Part shown: positions 17,189-26,600 of the stretch, in pieces
Layout of the letters: every line of letters starts with the position of its first letter
How positions within the stretch are numbered: the first letter of the stretch is position 1
Assembly: GCF_900108095.1 (NCBI RefSeq)
Contig: NZ_FNWL01000002.1
Location: 912,748-976,747 of the forward strand
Source: Natronorubrum sediminis
GTDB taxonomy: Archaea; Halobacteriota; Halobacteria; Halobacteriales; Natrialbaceae
Length of the DNA stretch: 64,000 nt
Direction of reading: 5' to 3'
Made by a program: the position numbers and the translations under genes
The notes under the pieces: generated by a model
What the model saw: only the letters and a program-made list of their open reading frames with translations
What the model was told of the DNA's origin: nothing
Databases searched by the model: none

Positions 17189-18496
17189 TTACCAGGTCAG
17201 GCCTTCGTACGCCTCGAGCGTCGACTCGTCGATATCGATTCGCCGCCCATCGACGACGATTCGCTGGGCCATTTCCTCGAACGATAGCTCGTCGAACTCC
17301 GGCCAATCTGTCGCCACGACAGCCCCGTCTGCGCCCTCGAGTGCGTCACTCCCAGACCCGGCGAACTCGACGGAAGGGTACTCTGGACGGACGTTCTCGA
17401 CTGCAACCGGGTCGTACGCGACGACGGTGGCGTCACGCTCGTGTAGCGTCTCGATGACGTCTAACGCGCGCGACTTCCGAACGTCGTCGGTTCCCGGCTT
17501 GAACGAGAGTCCCAATACGGCGATTCGGGACCCCTCGAGCGAACCGTCGGCTTCACCCGAGACGTGCTGCTCGAGGAGGTCGACGAGCCGTCTCGGCTGG
17601 GCGTCGTTGACCGCGACGACGGCATCGAGTAGTTCCGGTTCGTACTCCTGTTCGCGTGCCCCCGCGCGCAAGGCGGCGACGTCTTTCGGGAAACACGAGC
17701 CACCCCAGCCGAGCCCCGAGCGCATGAACTGGGCCGAAATCCGGTCGTCGAGTCCGACCGCCTCGAGCACCTCGTAGGCGTCCGCGCCGTAGGCCTTGGC
17801 GATGTTTCCGAGTTCGTTCACGAGCGAGACTTTCGACGCGAGGAAGGCGTTGTTCGCGTACTTGATGAGTTCGGCTTCGCTGATGTCGGTCTCGACGAGG
17901 TCGGTATCCTCGCGCTCGAGAATCGGGGCGTACAGTTCGCGAAGCGTCGCTCGGGCTGGCTCGTTCGTCGCTCCGACGACCACCTTGTCGGGCTCGAGGA
18001 AGTCCTCGACTGCCGTTCCCATCCGGAGAAACTCGGGATTCATGGCGAGTTCGATGCCCTCGCCGACTGCCGTTTCGGCGTGATCTTCGAGAACCGGGCC
18101 GACGAGGTCCTCGGTCGTACCGGGCAAAACGGTGCTCTTGACCACGACGAGGTGGTCGTCGTCCTTCGCGGCGAGTGCACGGCCGAGCGATTCGGCCCCG
18201 GCTTGCATGATCGCCAGGTCGAGGCTCCCGTCGTCGGCCTGTGGCGTCGGGAGACAGAGGAAGGTGACGTCAGTCTCACAGACCGCGTCGTAGTCGGTCG
18301 TCGCCCGCAGGTTCTCGCCCGCGTGTTTGGCGATTCGCTCCTCGAGTCCGGACTCGTGGATCGGGGCCTCGCCGGCGTTGATCGTCTCGACGATCTCCTC
18401 GTCGATTTCGACGTTAACGACCTCGTGACCGAGGTCCGCGAGGCAGGCGGCGACGGTCGTTCCGACGTAGCCGCTGCCGACGATAGAAACGTGCAT
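17189..18496 (-). CDS. aglM: UDP-glucose 6-dehydrogenase (AglM type)
   Basis: 435 residues. The NAD-binding motif is GSGYVGTTVAACLADLGHEV at residues 7-26, the middle domain contains TDISEAELIKYANNAFLASKVS, and the catalytic cysteine sits in GWGGSCFPKD near residue 268. The C-terminal UDP-binding domain shows LGLSFKPGTDDVRKSRALDVI. The enzyme oxidises UDP-glucose to UDP-glucuronate, used for hexuronic acids in the N-linked glycan. The gene shares strand and direction with aglJ, 150 bases downstream, so co-expression is plausible. Confidence 0.93.
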   Translation of the reverse strand: MHVSIVGSGYVGTTVAACLADLGHEVVNVEIDEEIVETINAGEAPIHESGLEERIAKHAGENLRATTDYDAVCETDVTFLCLPTPQADDGSLDLAIMQAGAESLGRALAAKDDDHLVVVKSTVLPGTTEDLVGPVLEDHAETAVGEGIELAMNPEFLRMGTAVEDFLEPDKVVVGATNEPARATLRELYAPILEREDTDLVETDISEAELIKYANNAFLASKVSLVNELGNIAKAYGADAYEVLEAVGLDDRISAQFMRSGLGWGGSCFPKDVAALRAGAREQEYEPELLDAVVAVNDAQPRRLVDLLEQHVSGEADGSLEGSRIAVLGLSFKPGTDDVRKSRALDVIETLHERDATVVAYDPVAVENVRPEYPSVEFAGSGSDALEGADGAVVATDWPEFDELSFEEMAQRIVVDGRRIDIDESTLEAYEGLTW

Positions 18497-18606
18497 GTGC
18501 GTGTCGAGGAACGGCCGTCGTTAGACGTTTTTGGCTTCGCTCGGGGGATGGGCAGCCCGATAGGTCGGCCACTCCTTTTTGCGTTCGCTCCGCGTGATAG
18601 ACTCAC

Positions 18607-19008
18607 ATGGATCCCCGAATCAGCATGCTCACGTTGGGCGTGACGGACCTCGAAGCGTCGACGCAGTTTTACAGGGACGGTCTCGGGTTACCGGAGTACG
18701 AGTCGGACGGAGACGTGACGTTCTTCAAAACCGCCGGTGCGTGGCTCGCGTTGTATCCGCGAACTGCACTCGCCGAGGACGCCTCCGTTTGCGCCGACGG
18801 GGACGGGTTTCGAGGAATGAGCATCGCACACAACGTCGAGTCGAAACGGGACGTCGATACCGTCCTCGAGGACGCGAGCGACGCAGGGGCGACGATCCGT
18901 AAACCCGCCCGCGAGACCGATTGGGGCGGGTACTCGGGATACTTCGCAGATCCCGACGACTTCCTCTGGGAAGTCGCGTGGAATCCCGATATGGACCTCA
19001 CGGGGTAG
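18607..19008 (+). CDS. Single-domain VOC-family protein
   Basis: 133 residues. It starts ISMLTLGVTDLEASTQFYRDGLGLPEYE and contains GFRGMSIAHNVESKRDVDTVLEDASDAGATI, ending with GYSGYFADPDDFLWEVAWNPDMDL. This is a complete glyoxalase/bleomycin-resistance fold. The final Glu in WEVAWNP and the first-strand region provide two likely metal ligands, but the substrate is unknown. Similar proteins are annotated as glyoxalase or lactoylglutathione lyase-like without biochemical support. It is divergent from aglM. Confidence 0.85.
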   Translation: MDPRISMLTLGVTDLEASTQFYRDGLGLPEYESDGDVTFFKTAGAWLALYPRTALAEDASVCADGDGFRGMSIAHNVESKRDVDTVLEDASDAGATIRKPARETDWGGYSGYFADPDDFLWEVAWNPDMDLTG

Positions 19009-19092
19009 ATGGATCGGACCGTGCGTCGGTAGCCAGCGTAGATCGTGTTCTGAGCGCCAGTCCAGATCGCACGTTCGGAGACGACCGGTCGA

Positions 19093-20076
19093 TTACTCGA
19101 GCTTTCTGCGAAGGTCACCGACGGCGTCGTCGTACGCCGCGTGGGCCTGATCGAGGTTGACGGGATCCGAAATCATGCCGAAGAAGCCGTGGATCATGTC
19201 GTCGTAGTTGCGATAGGTGACAGGGACGCCCGCCTCCTCGAGTCGGTCGGCGTAGGCCGCACCGTCGTCGCGCAGCGGATCGAAGCCGGCCGTGACGACC
19301 GTCGCCGGCGGCAGTCCGGAGAGATCGTTCGCGAGGCGTGGCATCGCGTAGACGTTCCCTTGGTCGATTTCGTGCTCGAAGTAGTGTTCGCGAAACCAGG
19401 TCATGTCGTCGGTGGTAAGGAAGTAGTCCTCGCCGTTCTCGGTGTAGGCCGCCGTCTTGGTGACGTCGCCCGTTCCGGGGTAAACCAGCAGTTGATAGGC
19501 GACGTCGGGGCCGCCGCGGTCCCGCGAGAGAAGTGCCGTCGCCGCCGCCAGATTCCCGCCCGCGCTGTCGCCAGCCAGTACGAGTCGCTCCGGATCGGCA
19601 CCGAGAGCCGGCGCTGCGTCCACCGCCCACTCGAGCGCCGCGTAACAGTCCGTGAGACCCGCCGGGAACGGGTGTTCGGGTGCGAGTCGGTAGTCGACGC
19701 TGACGACCGGATACCCCGTCTCCGTCGCGAGTTTTCGGCAGGTGTCATCGTGCGTGTCGATACTGCCGATGACCCAGCCGCCGCCGTGGAAGTACATGAT
19801 CAGTGGCCGGTCGCCGTCTTCAGGCCCATTGCGTCCGCCTTCACTCGGTCCGGGTTCGTAAATCCGAACGTCGATCGCTCCATCGGGTCCGTCGATCGTT
19901 CGGTCGTCGACCGACTCGAGCGTGCAGACGGGGTCGCCGCCGACGCGGAGTTTCTCGAACATCTCTCGAGCCTCCTGTGGTGAAACCTCGGTGAACTCCG
20001 GCGTGTCGAGGGAGTTGTACATTTCGAGGAACGCCTTGATGTTCGGGTGTGGTTCCGGTGCGCGAGATGGTGTCAT
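19093..20076 (-). CDS. Alpha/beta hydrolase of the hormone-sensitive-lipase-like group
   Basis: 327 residues. The oxyanion motif YFHGGGWVIGS lies near residue 94, the catalytic serine in GDSAGGNLAAATAL near residue 165, Asp in VTAGFDPLRDDG near 263 and His in YDDMIHGFFGM near 293. This is a full HSL-like (bacterial lipase/esterase family IV) carboxylesterase set. The start at 20076 gives a typical N-terminal cap region. It likely hydrolyses short acyl esters; the physiological substrate is not predictable. It converges on the upstream VOC gene and is divergent from pyrE. Confidence 0.92.
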   Translation of the reverse strand: MTPSRAPEPHPNIKAFLEMYNSLDTPEFTEVSPQEAREMFEKLRVGGDPVCTLESVDDRTIDGPDGAIDVRIYEPGPSEGGRNGPEDGDRPLIMYFHGGGWVIGSIDTHDDTCRKLATETGYPVVSVDYRLAPEHPFPAGLTDCYAALEWAVDAAPALGADPERLVLAGDSAGGNLAAATALLSRDRGGPDVAYQLLVYPGTGDVTKTAAYTENGEDYFLTTDDMTWFREHYFEHEIDQGNVYAMPRLANDLSGLPPATVVTAGFDPLRDDGAAYADRLEEAGVPVTYRNYDDMIHGFFGMISDPVNLDQAHAAYDDAVGDLRRKLE

Positions 20077-20228
20077 AACCCACTATTTTCATCGACGACG
20101 ACAAAAAGATATCCTCGCGAGACGACCCGCGTCACGCTCGAGCGAGTAGAAACGCACCGCATACTCCGGACTCAGGGTGACGGCGAGTTCCACACCGTTT
20201 ATTTCGGTGCGGAACGGCCCTTCGAGCA

Positions 20229-20756
20229 ATGACGAACCAGGCACTCATCGACGCCTTACGCGAGGCAGACGCCGTCCAGTTCGGCGAGTTCGACCTCGCC
20301 CACGGAGACACGAGCGAGTACTACGTCGACAAGTACCTCTTCGAGACCGACCCGGACTGCCTCGAGACCGTCGCCGAAGCCTTCGCCGAGCGCGTCGACG
20401 ACGACGACAAACTCGCCGGCGTCGCACTCGGTGCCGTTCCGCTCGCCGCAGCGACGAGCGTCGCAGCGGGAGTTCCCTACGTCATCGCGCGCAAGCAGCG
20501 CAAAGAGTACGGCACCGGCAACCTCGTCGAGGGACGACTCGAGGACGGCGAAGAGGTCGTCGTACTCGAGGACATCGTGACGACGGGGACGAGCCTCGTC
20601 GACGCCATCGACGCGCTCCGAGAAGCGGGTGCGACCGTCGAGCGTGCACTGGTCGTCGTCGACCGCGAAGAAGGCGGTCGCGAGAACGTCGAAGCCGCCG
20701 ATGTCGAGATGGAGTCGCTGGTGACGGCGAGCGAGTTGTTGGCGGATCGAGACTGA
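20229..20756 (+). CDS. pyrE: Orotate phosphoribosyltransferase
   Basis: 175 residues. The enzyme makes orotidine 5'-phosphate from orotate and PRPP in UMP synthesis. The PRPP-binding motif [18 protein letters not shown] is at about residues 115-132, the [11 protein letters not shown] segment near residue 33 corresponds to the N-terminal orotate-binding hood, and [18 protein letters not shown] carries the catalytic-loop Lys residues. This size and sequence match the haloarchaeal PyrE2-type enzyme. The stop codon lies at the start of an 8-bp tandem repeat. Confidence 0.94.
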   Translation: MTNQALIDALREADAVQFGEFDLAHGDTSEYYVDKYLFETDPDCLETVAEAFAERVDDDDKLAGVALGAVPLAAATSVAAGVPYVIARKQRKEYGTGNLVEGRLEDGEEVVVLEDIVTTGTSLVDAIDALREAGATVERALVVVDREEGGRENVEAADVEMESLVTASELLADRD

Positions 20757-20786
20757 GTAAGTGAGTAAGCGAGTAGGTGAGTAAGC
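20755..20786 (+). repeat. 8-bp tandem repeat at the 3' end of pyrE
   Basis: Four near-identical copies of GAGTAAGY follow in direct tandem (GAGTAAGT, GAGTAAGC, GAGTAGGT, GAGTAAGC). The pyrE stop codon TGA (20754-20756) overlaps the first copy. The repeat supplies TAA and TAG stops in different frames just past the gene. Slippage at this spot would alter only the 3' untranslated region. Confidence 0.8.
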
Positions 20787-20829
20787 GGCTGAATCCTCGC
20801 CACCGAATTGTCGTCTTTGCCGTCGTCCG

Positions 20830-21471
20830 TTACTGCCCGTACGATTCGAACTGCTCGAGGACCGTCTCGAGTTGCTCGTCGGTCAAAGTTCGGGGCTCGA
20901 GGCTCGCCGATCTGATCTCGAGGTACAGTCGTGCCAGACTCTCGACGTGGTGGGTGTTCTCGAGGGCGGTCTCGAGATCCGGCGCGGTGACGACCAACCC
21001 ATGGTTTTCGATGAACGCGGCGGTCGAGTCGGCCGCCGACATGGCTTCGACGATATTTTCGGCCAGTTGGTCGGTTCCGTAGGGGGCGTACTCGGCGACG
21101 GGAACCCGTTTCCCGACCGCGACGATCATGTAGTGAATCGGCGGTAGCGGCTGGTGAGCGGTCGCCAGCGCCGTCGACCACGGCGAGTGGGTGTGAACGA
21201 TCGCACCCACGTCCTCCCGTCGGTAGATCGCGCTGTGCATCGGGACCTCGCTGCTGGGGGCCATCTCGCCGTCGCGTTGCTCACCGTCGACGCCGACGAC
21301 CGGCGTCTCCGTGGCGTCAAAACTGTCGTAGGGAACCCCAGTCGGCGTGATTGCGAAGGCGTCGCCGTCAGTACCCTCACGCACGCTCAGATTCCCGGTT
21401 CGTGCGGGGGTCAGTTCGGCCAGTTCAGCGGCGTGTTCGACGACCTGTCGGCGCTCGGACTCGAGAATCAC
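20830..21471 (-). CDS. Class II aldolase/adducin-family protein (fuculose-phosphate aldolase-like)
   Basis: 213 residues. The zinc-binding His set appears as IVHTHSPWS near residue 94-96 and [10 protein letters not shown] near residue 156, with GNLSVRE near residue 27 holding the phosphate-binding loop. This is the class II aldolase fold used by L-fuculose-, L-rhamnulose- and ribulose-phosphate aldolases or epimerases. The frame starts with GTG at 21471, overlapping the stop of the HAD phosphatase gene by four bases. The pairing of a sugar-phosphate aldolase with a HAD phosphatase suggests one small sugar-phosphate pathway, but the substrate is not known. Confidence 0.85.
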   Translation of the reverse strand: MILESERRQVVEHAAELAELTPARTGNLSVREGTDGDAFAITPTGVPYDSFDATETPVVGVDGEQRDGEMAPSSEVPMHSAIYRREDVGAIVHTHSPWSTALATAHQPLPPIHYMIVAVGKRVPVAEYAPYGTDQLAENIVEAMSAADSTAAFIENHGLVVTAPDLETALENTHHVESLARLYLEIRSASLEPRTLTDEQLETVLEQFESYGQ

Positions 21472-22169
21472 AGTACTACCTCCGTTAGCTCTTCGAACGC
21501 ATCTATCCTGTGGTCGGGCGCTCGTCGTCCCTCGAGCGATTCGTCCGGGTCGGCGTTCCACAGTACCGTCTCGAGGCCGACCGCGTTCGCGCCGACGATG
21601 TCCGCTCGGACGTCGTCGCCGACCATCACTGCCTCCGAGGCGCGACGGTCGAGTCGGGCCAGCGGCAAGGTGAACATGACCGATCCCGGCTTCTCCCGGC
21701 CCGTCTCCTCGGACGTGAGCAGGAGGTCGATGTACGGCTCGAGTCCCAGTTTCTCGACCTTCGCGAGCTGAATTCGAGTCGTCAGGTTGGTCGTGATAGC
21801 GACGTCGATTCCCGCCGACTGCAGCGTCTCGAGGGTCTCCTCGACGCCGGGGAAGAGCGCCATCTCCTCGAGGTAGGACTCCCAGAACGCGTCACCGAGC
21901 GCCAGGGCGTCACTAGGTCTCGATTCGTCGGTACGTTCCTCGAGCGCGCGCTTGAAGTAGATGAACCGCTCGTGGGTGGCCGCCGTTCCCGAGAGTTCGC
22001 GTTTGACCTCGAGGCGTCCGGTCTGGTAGAACTCGTCGAACGACTCGCGGTCGAAGTCGTAGCCTAACTTGCGGGCGGTTTTGCGGGCCGCCTCGAGGCC
22101 CGCATCCCGGCAGGGCGAGTATGGATACAACGTGTCGTCGAGATCGAAGAGCACGGCGTTTACCATCAT
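21468..22169 (-). CDS. HAD-family hydrolase
   Basis: 233 residues. Motif [18 protein letters not shown] is at the N-terminus with the nucleophile Asp, motif [11 protein letters not shown] near residue 120, the Lys in GREKPG near 155 and motif [20 protein letters not shown] near 180. A C1-type helical cap lies between motifs I and II. This is a phosphatase of the YjjG/REG-2 group. Start at 22169 (MMVNAV) or 22166 (MVNAV) cannot be separated by eye. The downstream aldolase-like gene overlaps by four bases. Confidence 0.9.
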   Translation of the reverse strand: MMVNAVLFDLDDTLYPYSPCRDAGLEAARKTARKLGYDFDRESFDEFYQTGRLEVKRELSGTAATHERFIYFKRALEERTDESRPSDALALGDAFWESYLEEMALFPGVEETLETLQSAGIDVAITTNLTTRIQLAKVEKLGLEPYIDLLLTSEETGREKPGSVMFTLPLARLDRRASEAVMVGDDVRADIVGANAVGLETVLWNADPDESLEGRRAPDHRIDAFEELTEVVL

Positions 22170-22240
22170 ACACCCCAGTGAGTCACGAGGCGAAAAACGA
22201 GTATCGGTCCGAAACGTCGACTCGTAGACCATCACAACGC

Positions 22241-22422
22241 TTTTATCCCGCTCGAGACAACTCGTAGCTACGATGGTAGGTGTCCGCTTTACAGGGGCTC
22301 TCGCCCGCTTCTAACTCCCACCTGCTGCTCGCTGTGTCACGCCGGATTCACAGTCGAGCGGTACCCGCGGACGCTCGACCGAACTTCTCTGTGAAGTTCA
22401 CCACCCAGCGATAGCCATACCA
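22241..22422 (+). promoter_or_regulatory. Structured thrS leader with mini-ORF
   Basis: A TATA-like TTTTAT at 22241-22246 predicts a transcript starting near 22270, giving a leader of about 150 bases before thrS. It opens with a 13-codon mini-ORF at 22273-22314 (MVGVRFTGALARF, stop TAA) whose only Thr codon is the rare ACA. GTAGGTG near 22276 can pair with CACCTGC near 22320 (one G-U pair) around a short GGGC/GCCC hairpin. A long hairpin follows at 22347-22395. Bacterial thrS genes are autoregulated through tRNA-like leader hairpins; an analogous function here is inference. Confidence 0.4.
22347..22395 (+). ncRNA. Two-step hairpin in the thrS 5' leader
   Basis: The outer stem TTCACAG (22347-22353) pairs with CTGTGAA (22389-22395). 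The inner stem TCGAGCG (22354-22360) pairs with CGCTCGA (22372-22378). An 11-base apical loop and a 10-base asymmetric bulge separate them. Fourteen perfect pairs in 49 bases is unlikely to be chance. I do not recognise the RNA family, so this is listed as a structured leader element. Confidence 0.45.
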
Positions 22423-24378
22423 ATGTCAGAATCAGATTCCCACTCCCAAGAACAGATTACGGTCGTACTGCCAGACGGCTCGGAACTCGCCGTCGCATCC
22501 GACGCCACGGTCGAGGACTGCGCCTACGAGATCGGTCCCGGTCTCGGCCGCGACACGGTCGCCGGGAAACTCGACGGCGACCTCGTCGCCAAGGAAGCAC
22601 CCGTCTACGACGGCGTCGAACTCGAGATCGTCACCGAGGGAAGCGAGGAGGCCCTCGAGGTCATGCGTCACTCGGCGTCGCACTGCCTCGCACAGGCAGT
22701 CGAACGCCTGTACGACGAAGACGAGGTCAAACTGGCCATCGGCCCGCCGACTGACGAGGGCTTTTACTACGACTTCGACAACCTCGAGATCGACGAAGAA
22801 GACCTCGCAGACCTCGAGCGAGAGATCGAGGAGATCATCGCGAAAGACTACGAGATCGAACGCGAGGACGTCTCGATCGAGGAGGCCGAGGAACGACTCG
22901 CCGACGAACCGTACAAACTCGAACTCCTCTCTGAGTTCGCCGACGAGAACGACACCGTCTCGTTCTACAAACAGGGCGAGTGGGAGGACCTCTGTGCCGG
23001 CCCGCACGTCGACTCGACCGGCGAAATCGGCGTCGTAAAACTGCTCGAGATCGCCGGCGCGTACTGGCGCGGCGACGAGGAGAACACGATGCAGACGCGA
23101 ATCTACGGGACGGCCTTCGAGGACGAAAGCGACCTCGAGGAGTTCGTCGAGCGCAAGGAAGAAGCCGAAAAGCGAGATCACCGCCGCATCGGTAACGAGA
23201 TGAACCTCTTCTCGATTCAGGACGTGACCGGCCCCGGCCTTCCGCTCTATCACCCGCCGGGAAAGACGGTCCTGAAGGAACTCGAGGACTTCGTCGAGGA
23301 ACTCAACCAGGACGCGGGCTACGATTACGTCGAGACGCCCCACGTTTTCAAGACGGATCTCTGGCACCGCTCTGGTCACTACGAGAACTACGCCGACGAC
23401 ATGTTCATCTTCGACGTCGGCGACGACGAATTCGGCCTGAAGCCGATGAACTGCCCCGGTCACGCCGCGATCTTCCAGGACCAATCCTGGTCGTACCGTG
23501 ATCTACCGATTCGCTACGCCGAGAACGGCAAAGTGTATCGAAAAGAACAGCGCGGAGAGCTGTCGGGCCTCTCGCGCGTCTGGGCCTTTACGATCGACGA
23601 CGGCCACCTGTTCATCCGTCCCAACCAGATCCGCAGCGAAGTCGAACAGATCATGGACATGATCACGGACGTCTTAGAGACGTTCGACCTCGACTACGAG
23701 ATGGCGCTCGCGACGCGCCCCGAGAAATCCGTCGGCAGCGACGAAATCTGGGAGCGCGCGGAGGAACAACTCGAGAACGTCCTCGAGGCGCGCAATCAGG
23801 AGTACGAGATCGAAGAGGGTGACGGCGCGTTCTACGGCCCGAAGATCGACTTCGCGTTCGAGGACGCGATCGGTCGTTCGTGGGACGGCCCGACGGTCCA
23901 ACTCGACTTCAACATGCCCGAGCGCTTCGACCTCGACTACGTCGGCGAGGACAACGAGGAACACCAACCCGTCATGATCCACCGCGCGCTCTACGGCAGC
24001 TACGAGCGCTTCTTCATGATGCTCATCGAGCACTACGAGGGACGGTTCCCGCTGTGGCTCGCACCCGAGCAGGTTCGCGTGCTCCCGATTTCGGACAATA
24101 ACCTCGGCTACGCCCACCGAGTCGCGAACGAGTTCGACGACTTCCGCGTCGAAGTCGACGGCCGCGATAGCACGCTCGAGCGCAAGATCCGTGCGGCCCA
24201 CGACGACCGCGTCCCCTATCAGATCATCGTCGGCGACAACGAGGAAGAAGACGGCAACATCTCGGTCCGGGATCGCTTCGAGGATCAGGAGTACGACGTC
24301 GAAATCGAGGAATTCAGAGCCCATCTCGAGAGCGAGCGCGACGAGCAGCGGACGGAACCGGACTTTCTGCAGGAGTAA
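22423..24378 (+). CDS. thrS: Threonyl-tRNA synthetase
   Basis: 651 residues, the bacterial-type full-length enzyme. Domains in order: TGS (about 10-75), second additional/editing domain with [17 protein letters not shown] near residue 85, class II catalytic core from about 250 with [34 protein letters not shown] and the [23 protein letters not shown] loop, then the anticodon-binding domain after [14 protein letters not shown] near residue 545. The HxxxH and Cys zinc ligands of the core are visible. It charges tRNA-Thr and edits mischarged Ser-tRNA. It is preceded by a structured leader. Confidence 0.97.
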   Translation: MSESDSHSQEQITVVLPDGSELAVASDATVEDCAYEIGPGLGRDTVAGKLDGDLVAKEAPVYDGVELEIVTEGSEEALEVMRHSASHCLAQAVERLYDEDEVKLAIGPPTDEGFYYDFDNLEIDEEDLADLEREIEEIIAKDYEIEREDVSIEEAEERLADEPYKLELLSEFADENDTVSFYKQGEWEDLCAGPHVDSTGEIGVVKLLEIAGAYWRGDEENTMQTRIYGTAFEDESDLEEFVERKEEAEKRDHRRIGNEMNLFSIQDVTGPGLPLYHPPGKTVLKELEDFVEELNQDAGYDYVETPHVFKTDLWHRSGHYENYADDMFIFDVGDDEFGLKPMNCPGHAAIFQDQSWSYRDLPIRYAENGKVYRKEQRGELSGLSRVWAFTIDDGHLFIRPNQIRSEVEQIMDMITDVLETFDLDYEMALATRPEKSVGSDEIWERAEEQLENVLEARNQEYEIEEGDGAFYGPKIDFAFEDAIGRSWDGPTVQLDFNMPERFDLDYVGEDNEEHQPVMIHRALYGSYERFFMMLIEHYEGRFPLWLAPEQVRVLPISDNNLGYAHRVANEFDDFRVEVDGRDSTLERKIRAAHDDRVPYQIIVGDNEEEDGNISVRDRFEDQEYDVEIEEFRAHLESERDEQRTEPDFLQE

Positions 24379-24589
24379 GACGTCCGCCAACACGATGTGA
24401 CCGTTCGCTACTGCGGTGAAACGCTCACCGGCCGTACGGATGCCCTGACGCGACTCACGCTCTCAGTAAGAAGCGATACCGATTCTACCGGACAACGAAC
24501 CGTCCACGAGTGAACACACCACATACGTGAGGATCTGAGCGGACGATTCGATCGAAATACCCATAGTTGCAGCATCGTGCATACCTAGT

Positions 24590-25303
24590 ATGAACCGAGC
24601 TGAGAAGGCCGCCCTCCAGTTGCGGGCTGTCGATGTCTTGCGAATGTTGAAAGAGACGCGAACCTACGACGAACTCGCCGAGACGACGGGGCTTCCGGCG
24701 GGAGATCTCAACCGCTACGTCAACGGCCACGTCCTTCCGGGAACCGAACGCGCACGAGACGTCGTCGAAGAACTCGGCCACGAAGCCCTGAGTGGGGAAC
24801 TCGAGGCGCGTATTCGCGTCGACGACGAAGGCTACGTGGATAACTCCGCCGCAGTCTTCGATCAACCGTTTCTCGACCTCGTCGCCCCCGTCGTCGCCAA
24901 CGGGTTCGACTTCGAGCGACCCGACGTGGTTCTCACGGCCGCAACGGACGGAATTACGCTCGCTGCGTCGCTCGCGAGCTACTACGGAACTCGGTGTGTC
25001 TACGCGAAAAAGCGAAAGGAGACCGCCGTCGAGGAGTTCATCGAGGCTCGAGAGCGCCTACAATCCGGAATCGAACTCACCTACTATCTCCCCGAATCCG
25101 CGATCGACGACGGTGACGCGGTGCTCGTCGTCGACGACCTCATCCGCTCGGGTGAGACACAAGAGCTGTTGCTCGATATCGTCGAGACTGCCGACGCCGA
25201 CGCCGCCGGCGTGTTCGCACTCATCGCAGCGGGTGAAGAAGGAATGCAACGCGCACGCGAGCAAACTGATGCGCCAGTCGGTGCCCTGACCACCGTCTAC
25301 TGA
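24590..25303 (+). CDS. Helix-turn-helix / phosphoribosyltransferase-domain protein (probable regulator)
   Basis: 237 residues. The N-terminal 60 residues form a helix-turn-helix (LRAVDVLRMLKETRTYDELAETTGLPAGDLNRYVNG). The remainder is a phosphoribosyltransferase fold with the PRPP motif AVLVVDDLIRSGETQELL near residues 178-195 and a flexible-loop segment CVYAKKRKETAVEEF. This architecture is that of archaeal PRPP- or purine-responsive regulators, related to but distinct in sequence from the sugar regulator GfcR. It could equally be an adenine/hypoxanthine phosphoribosyltransferase with an added DNA-binding head. It stands alone between thrS and the mutase S gene, with a possible promoter around 24575. 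Confidence 0.8.
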   Translation: MNRAEKAALQLRAVDVLRMLKETRTYDELAETTGLPAGDLNRYVNGHVLPGTERARDVVEELGHEALSGELEARIRVDDEGYVDNSAAVFDQPFLDLVAPVVANGFDFERPDVVLTAATDGITLAASLASYYGTRCVYAKKRKETAVEEFIEARERLQSGIELTYYLPESAIDDGDAVLVVDDLIRSGETQELLLDIVETADADAAGVFALIAAGEEGMQRAREQTDAPVGALTTVY

Positions 25304-25432
25304 CCGACGCCGTCGCGTATCGTTACCCCGAATCGACCGGCGGCCGCCAATTCAGGGCCATGAGTCTCGGTCGCCGTCGAATTACCGTTGGTTCTCGTTT
25401 CGACCGTGAACGGGAAGTGTGCGAACGGCTAG

Positions 25433-25460
25433 CACATTATTAATCATTAGGTTTATGGTG
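25433..25460 (+). promoter_or_regulatory. AT-rich promoter upstream of the mutase S gene
   Basis: The segment contains TTATTAAT at 25436-25443 and TTTATGG at 25452-25458, standing out in GC-rich DNA. The second element lies about 30 bases before the ATG, compatible with a short-leader transcript. Confidence 0.5.
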
Positions 25461-25487
25461 GTCCCCGTCTTCGGTAGGAGTACGACC

Positions 25488-25937
25488 ATGACGAAGACAG
25501 TCATCCTCGGCGTGATCGGGTCCGACGCCCACGTCGTCGGAATTACCATCTTAGAACGAGCGTTTGAGGCGGCCGGATTCGACGTCGTCAACCTCGGCGT
25601 GCAAACGTCCCAAGAGGATTTCGTCGATGCCGCGACCAAGCACGACGCAGAGGCTGTACTCGTCTCCTCACTCTACGGTCACGCGAAACAGGACTGTGAG
25701 GGCTTTCACCAGCAGATCGTCGACGCCGGACTCGAAGACGTCACGACCTACATCGGAGGCAACCTCGCTGTCGGTCAGGACGACTTCGAGAACACTCGAA
25801 AACACTTCCGAGAGATGGGCTTCGACCGGGTCTTCAACTCCGAAACCGATCCCGAAGACGCGATCGAAGCACTGCGTGCCGATCTGGACATGCGCTCTTC
25901 GGAATCCGAACGAGAAAGCCAAACGATTTCCGCATAA
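25488..25937 (+). CDS. mamA: Methylaspartate mutase (glutamate mutase) S subunit, cobalamin-binding
   Basis: 149 residues. The B12-binding signature is visible: VILGVIGSDAHVVGITILERAFEAAG near the N-terminus (DxHxxG), VLVSSLYGHAKQD near residue 60 and YIGGNLAVGQDDF near 90 (GGNL motif). The S subunit presents adenosylcobalamin to the E subunit, converting glutamate to 3-methylaspartate. In haloarchaea this is part of the methylaspartate cycle for acetyl-CoA assimilation. A Shine-Dalgarno-like AGGAG lies at 25476-25480. The usual neighbours (E subunit, methylaspartate ammonia-lyase) are not in the window; the next gene is an unrelated stress protein on the other strand. Confidence 0.93.
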   Translation: MTKTVILGVIGSDAHVVGITILERAFEAAGFDVVNLGVQTSQEDFVDAATKHDAEAVLVSSLYGHAKQDCEGFHQQIVDAGLEDVTTYIGGNLAVGQDDFENTRKHFREMGFDRVFNSETDPEDAIEALRADLDMRSSESERESQTISA

Positions 25938-26002
25938 CGAGGCGTACGACCTCGCCTCGAGTCCGTTAGGAGAGAGGACGCGAACGGTAGGTGGATTCGG
26001 TG

Positions 26003-26437
26003 TTATCGGACGATCGTGACTGGAACCGGTGAGCGACGAGCAACCTTTTCTGCGACGCTTCCGAGGAGAATTCGACTCGCACCCGTTCGTCCGTGGCTTC
26101 CGACGGCGACGTGGTCGACGTCGTGTTCGTCGGCGTACTCGACGATCGATCGGGAAATGCCGCCGATAACCTGATCCGTCTCGATATCGACGCCGTACTC
26201 TCTCGCCTGCGTTTGGGCTTGCTCTAAGAGGTTCTCTGCTTGCGTTTCGTGATGTTGTTGGATCTCGTCGTAGTTTGCCATCGCACCGCCTTCGATCCCC
26301 GTCGCGGCGTAGAAATCACCCGGGTCGAGGACGTGCAACGCCGTGATCGTGGCGTCAGGATACTCCCGACAGGCAAACTCGAGTGCCTGCATCGAGCGAT
26401 TCGAGTCGTCTACGGGAACGAGGACATGTTGTGCCAT
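26003..26437 (-). CDS. Universal stress protein (UspA family)
   Basis: 144 residues. It opens HVLVPVDDSNRSMQALEFACREYPDATITALHVLD and ends with the ATP-binding signature VAVGSHGRTGASRILLGSVAEKVARRSPVPVTIVR. The Gly-x2-Gly-x9-Gly/Ser motif is intact, so nucleotide binding is likely. ATG at 26437 matches the family; the open frame continues upstream through the spacer. Its partner or trigger is unknown. It sits between the mutase S gene and L15e, read toward the mutase gene. Confidence 0.93.
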   Translation of the reverse strand: MAQHVLVPVDDSNRSMQALEFACREYPDATITALHVLDPGDFYAATGIEGGAMANYDEIQQHHETQAENLLEQAQTQAREYGVDIETDQVIGGISRSIVEYADEHDVDHVAVGSHGRTGASRILLGSVAEKVARRSPVPVTIVR

Positions 26438-26600
26438 GTGTCCAGAAATAGACCGTCCATCAAGATAAGCCTCGGGTTCATTTCGACACTCGACACTTTC
26501 GGTCGAATACGTTCGTTTCGCTACGGGTGGATCTCGCCGAAGCTGATTCGTTCTCGAGTCCGAAAAACGAAATCTGCAGTAGTCTGGAATCTCGACGGCG

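Noticed and set aside
22432-23484. Long open frames antisense to thrS and to many other genes
   Set aside because: High GC makes long antisense frames common; sense frames carry the conserved motifs.
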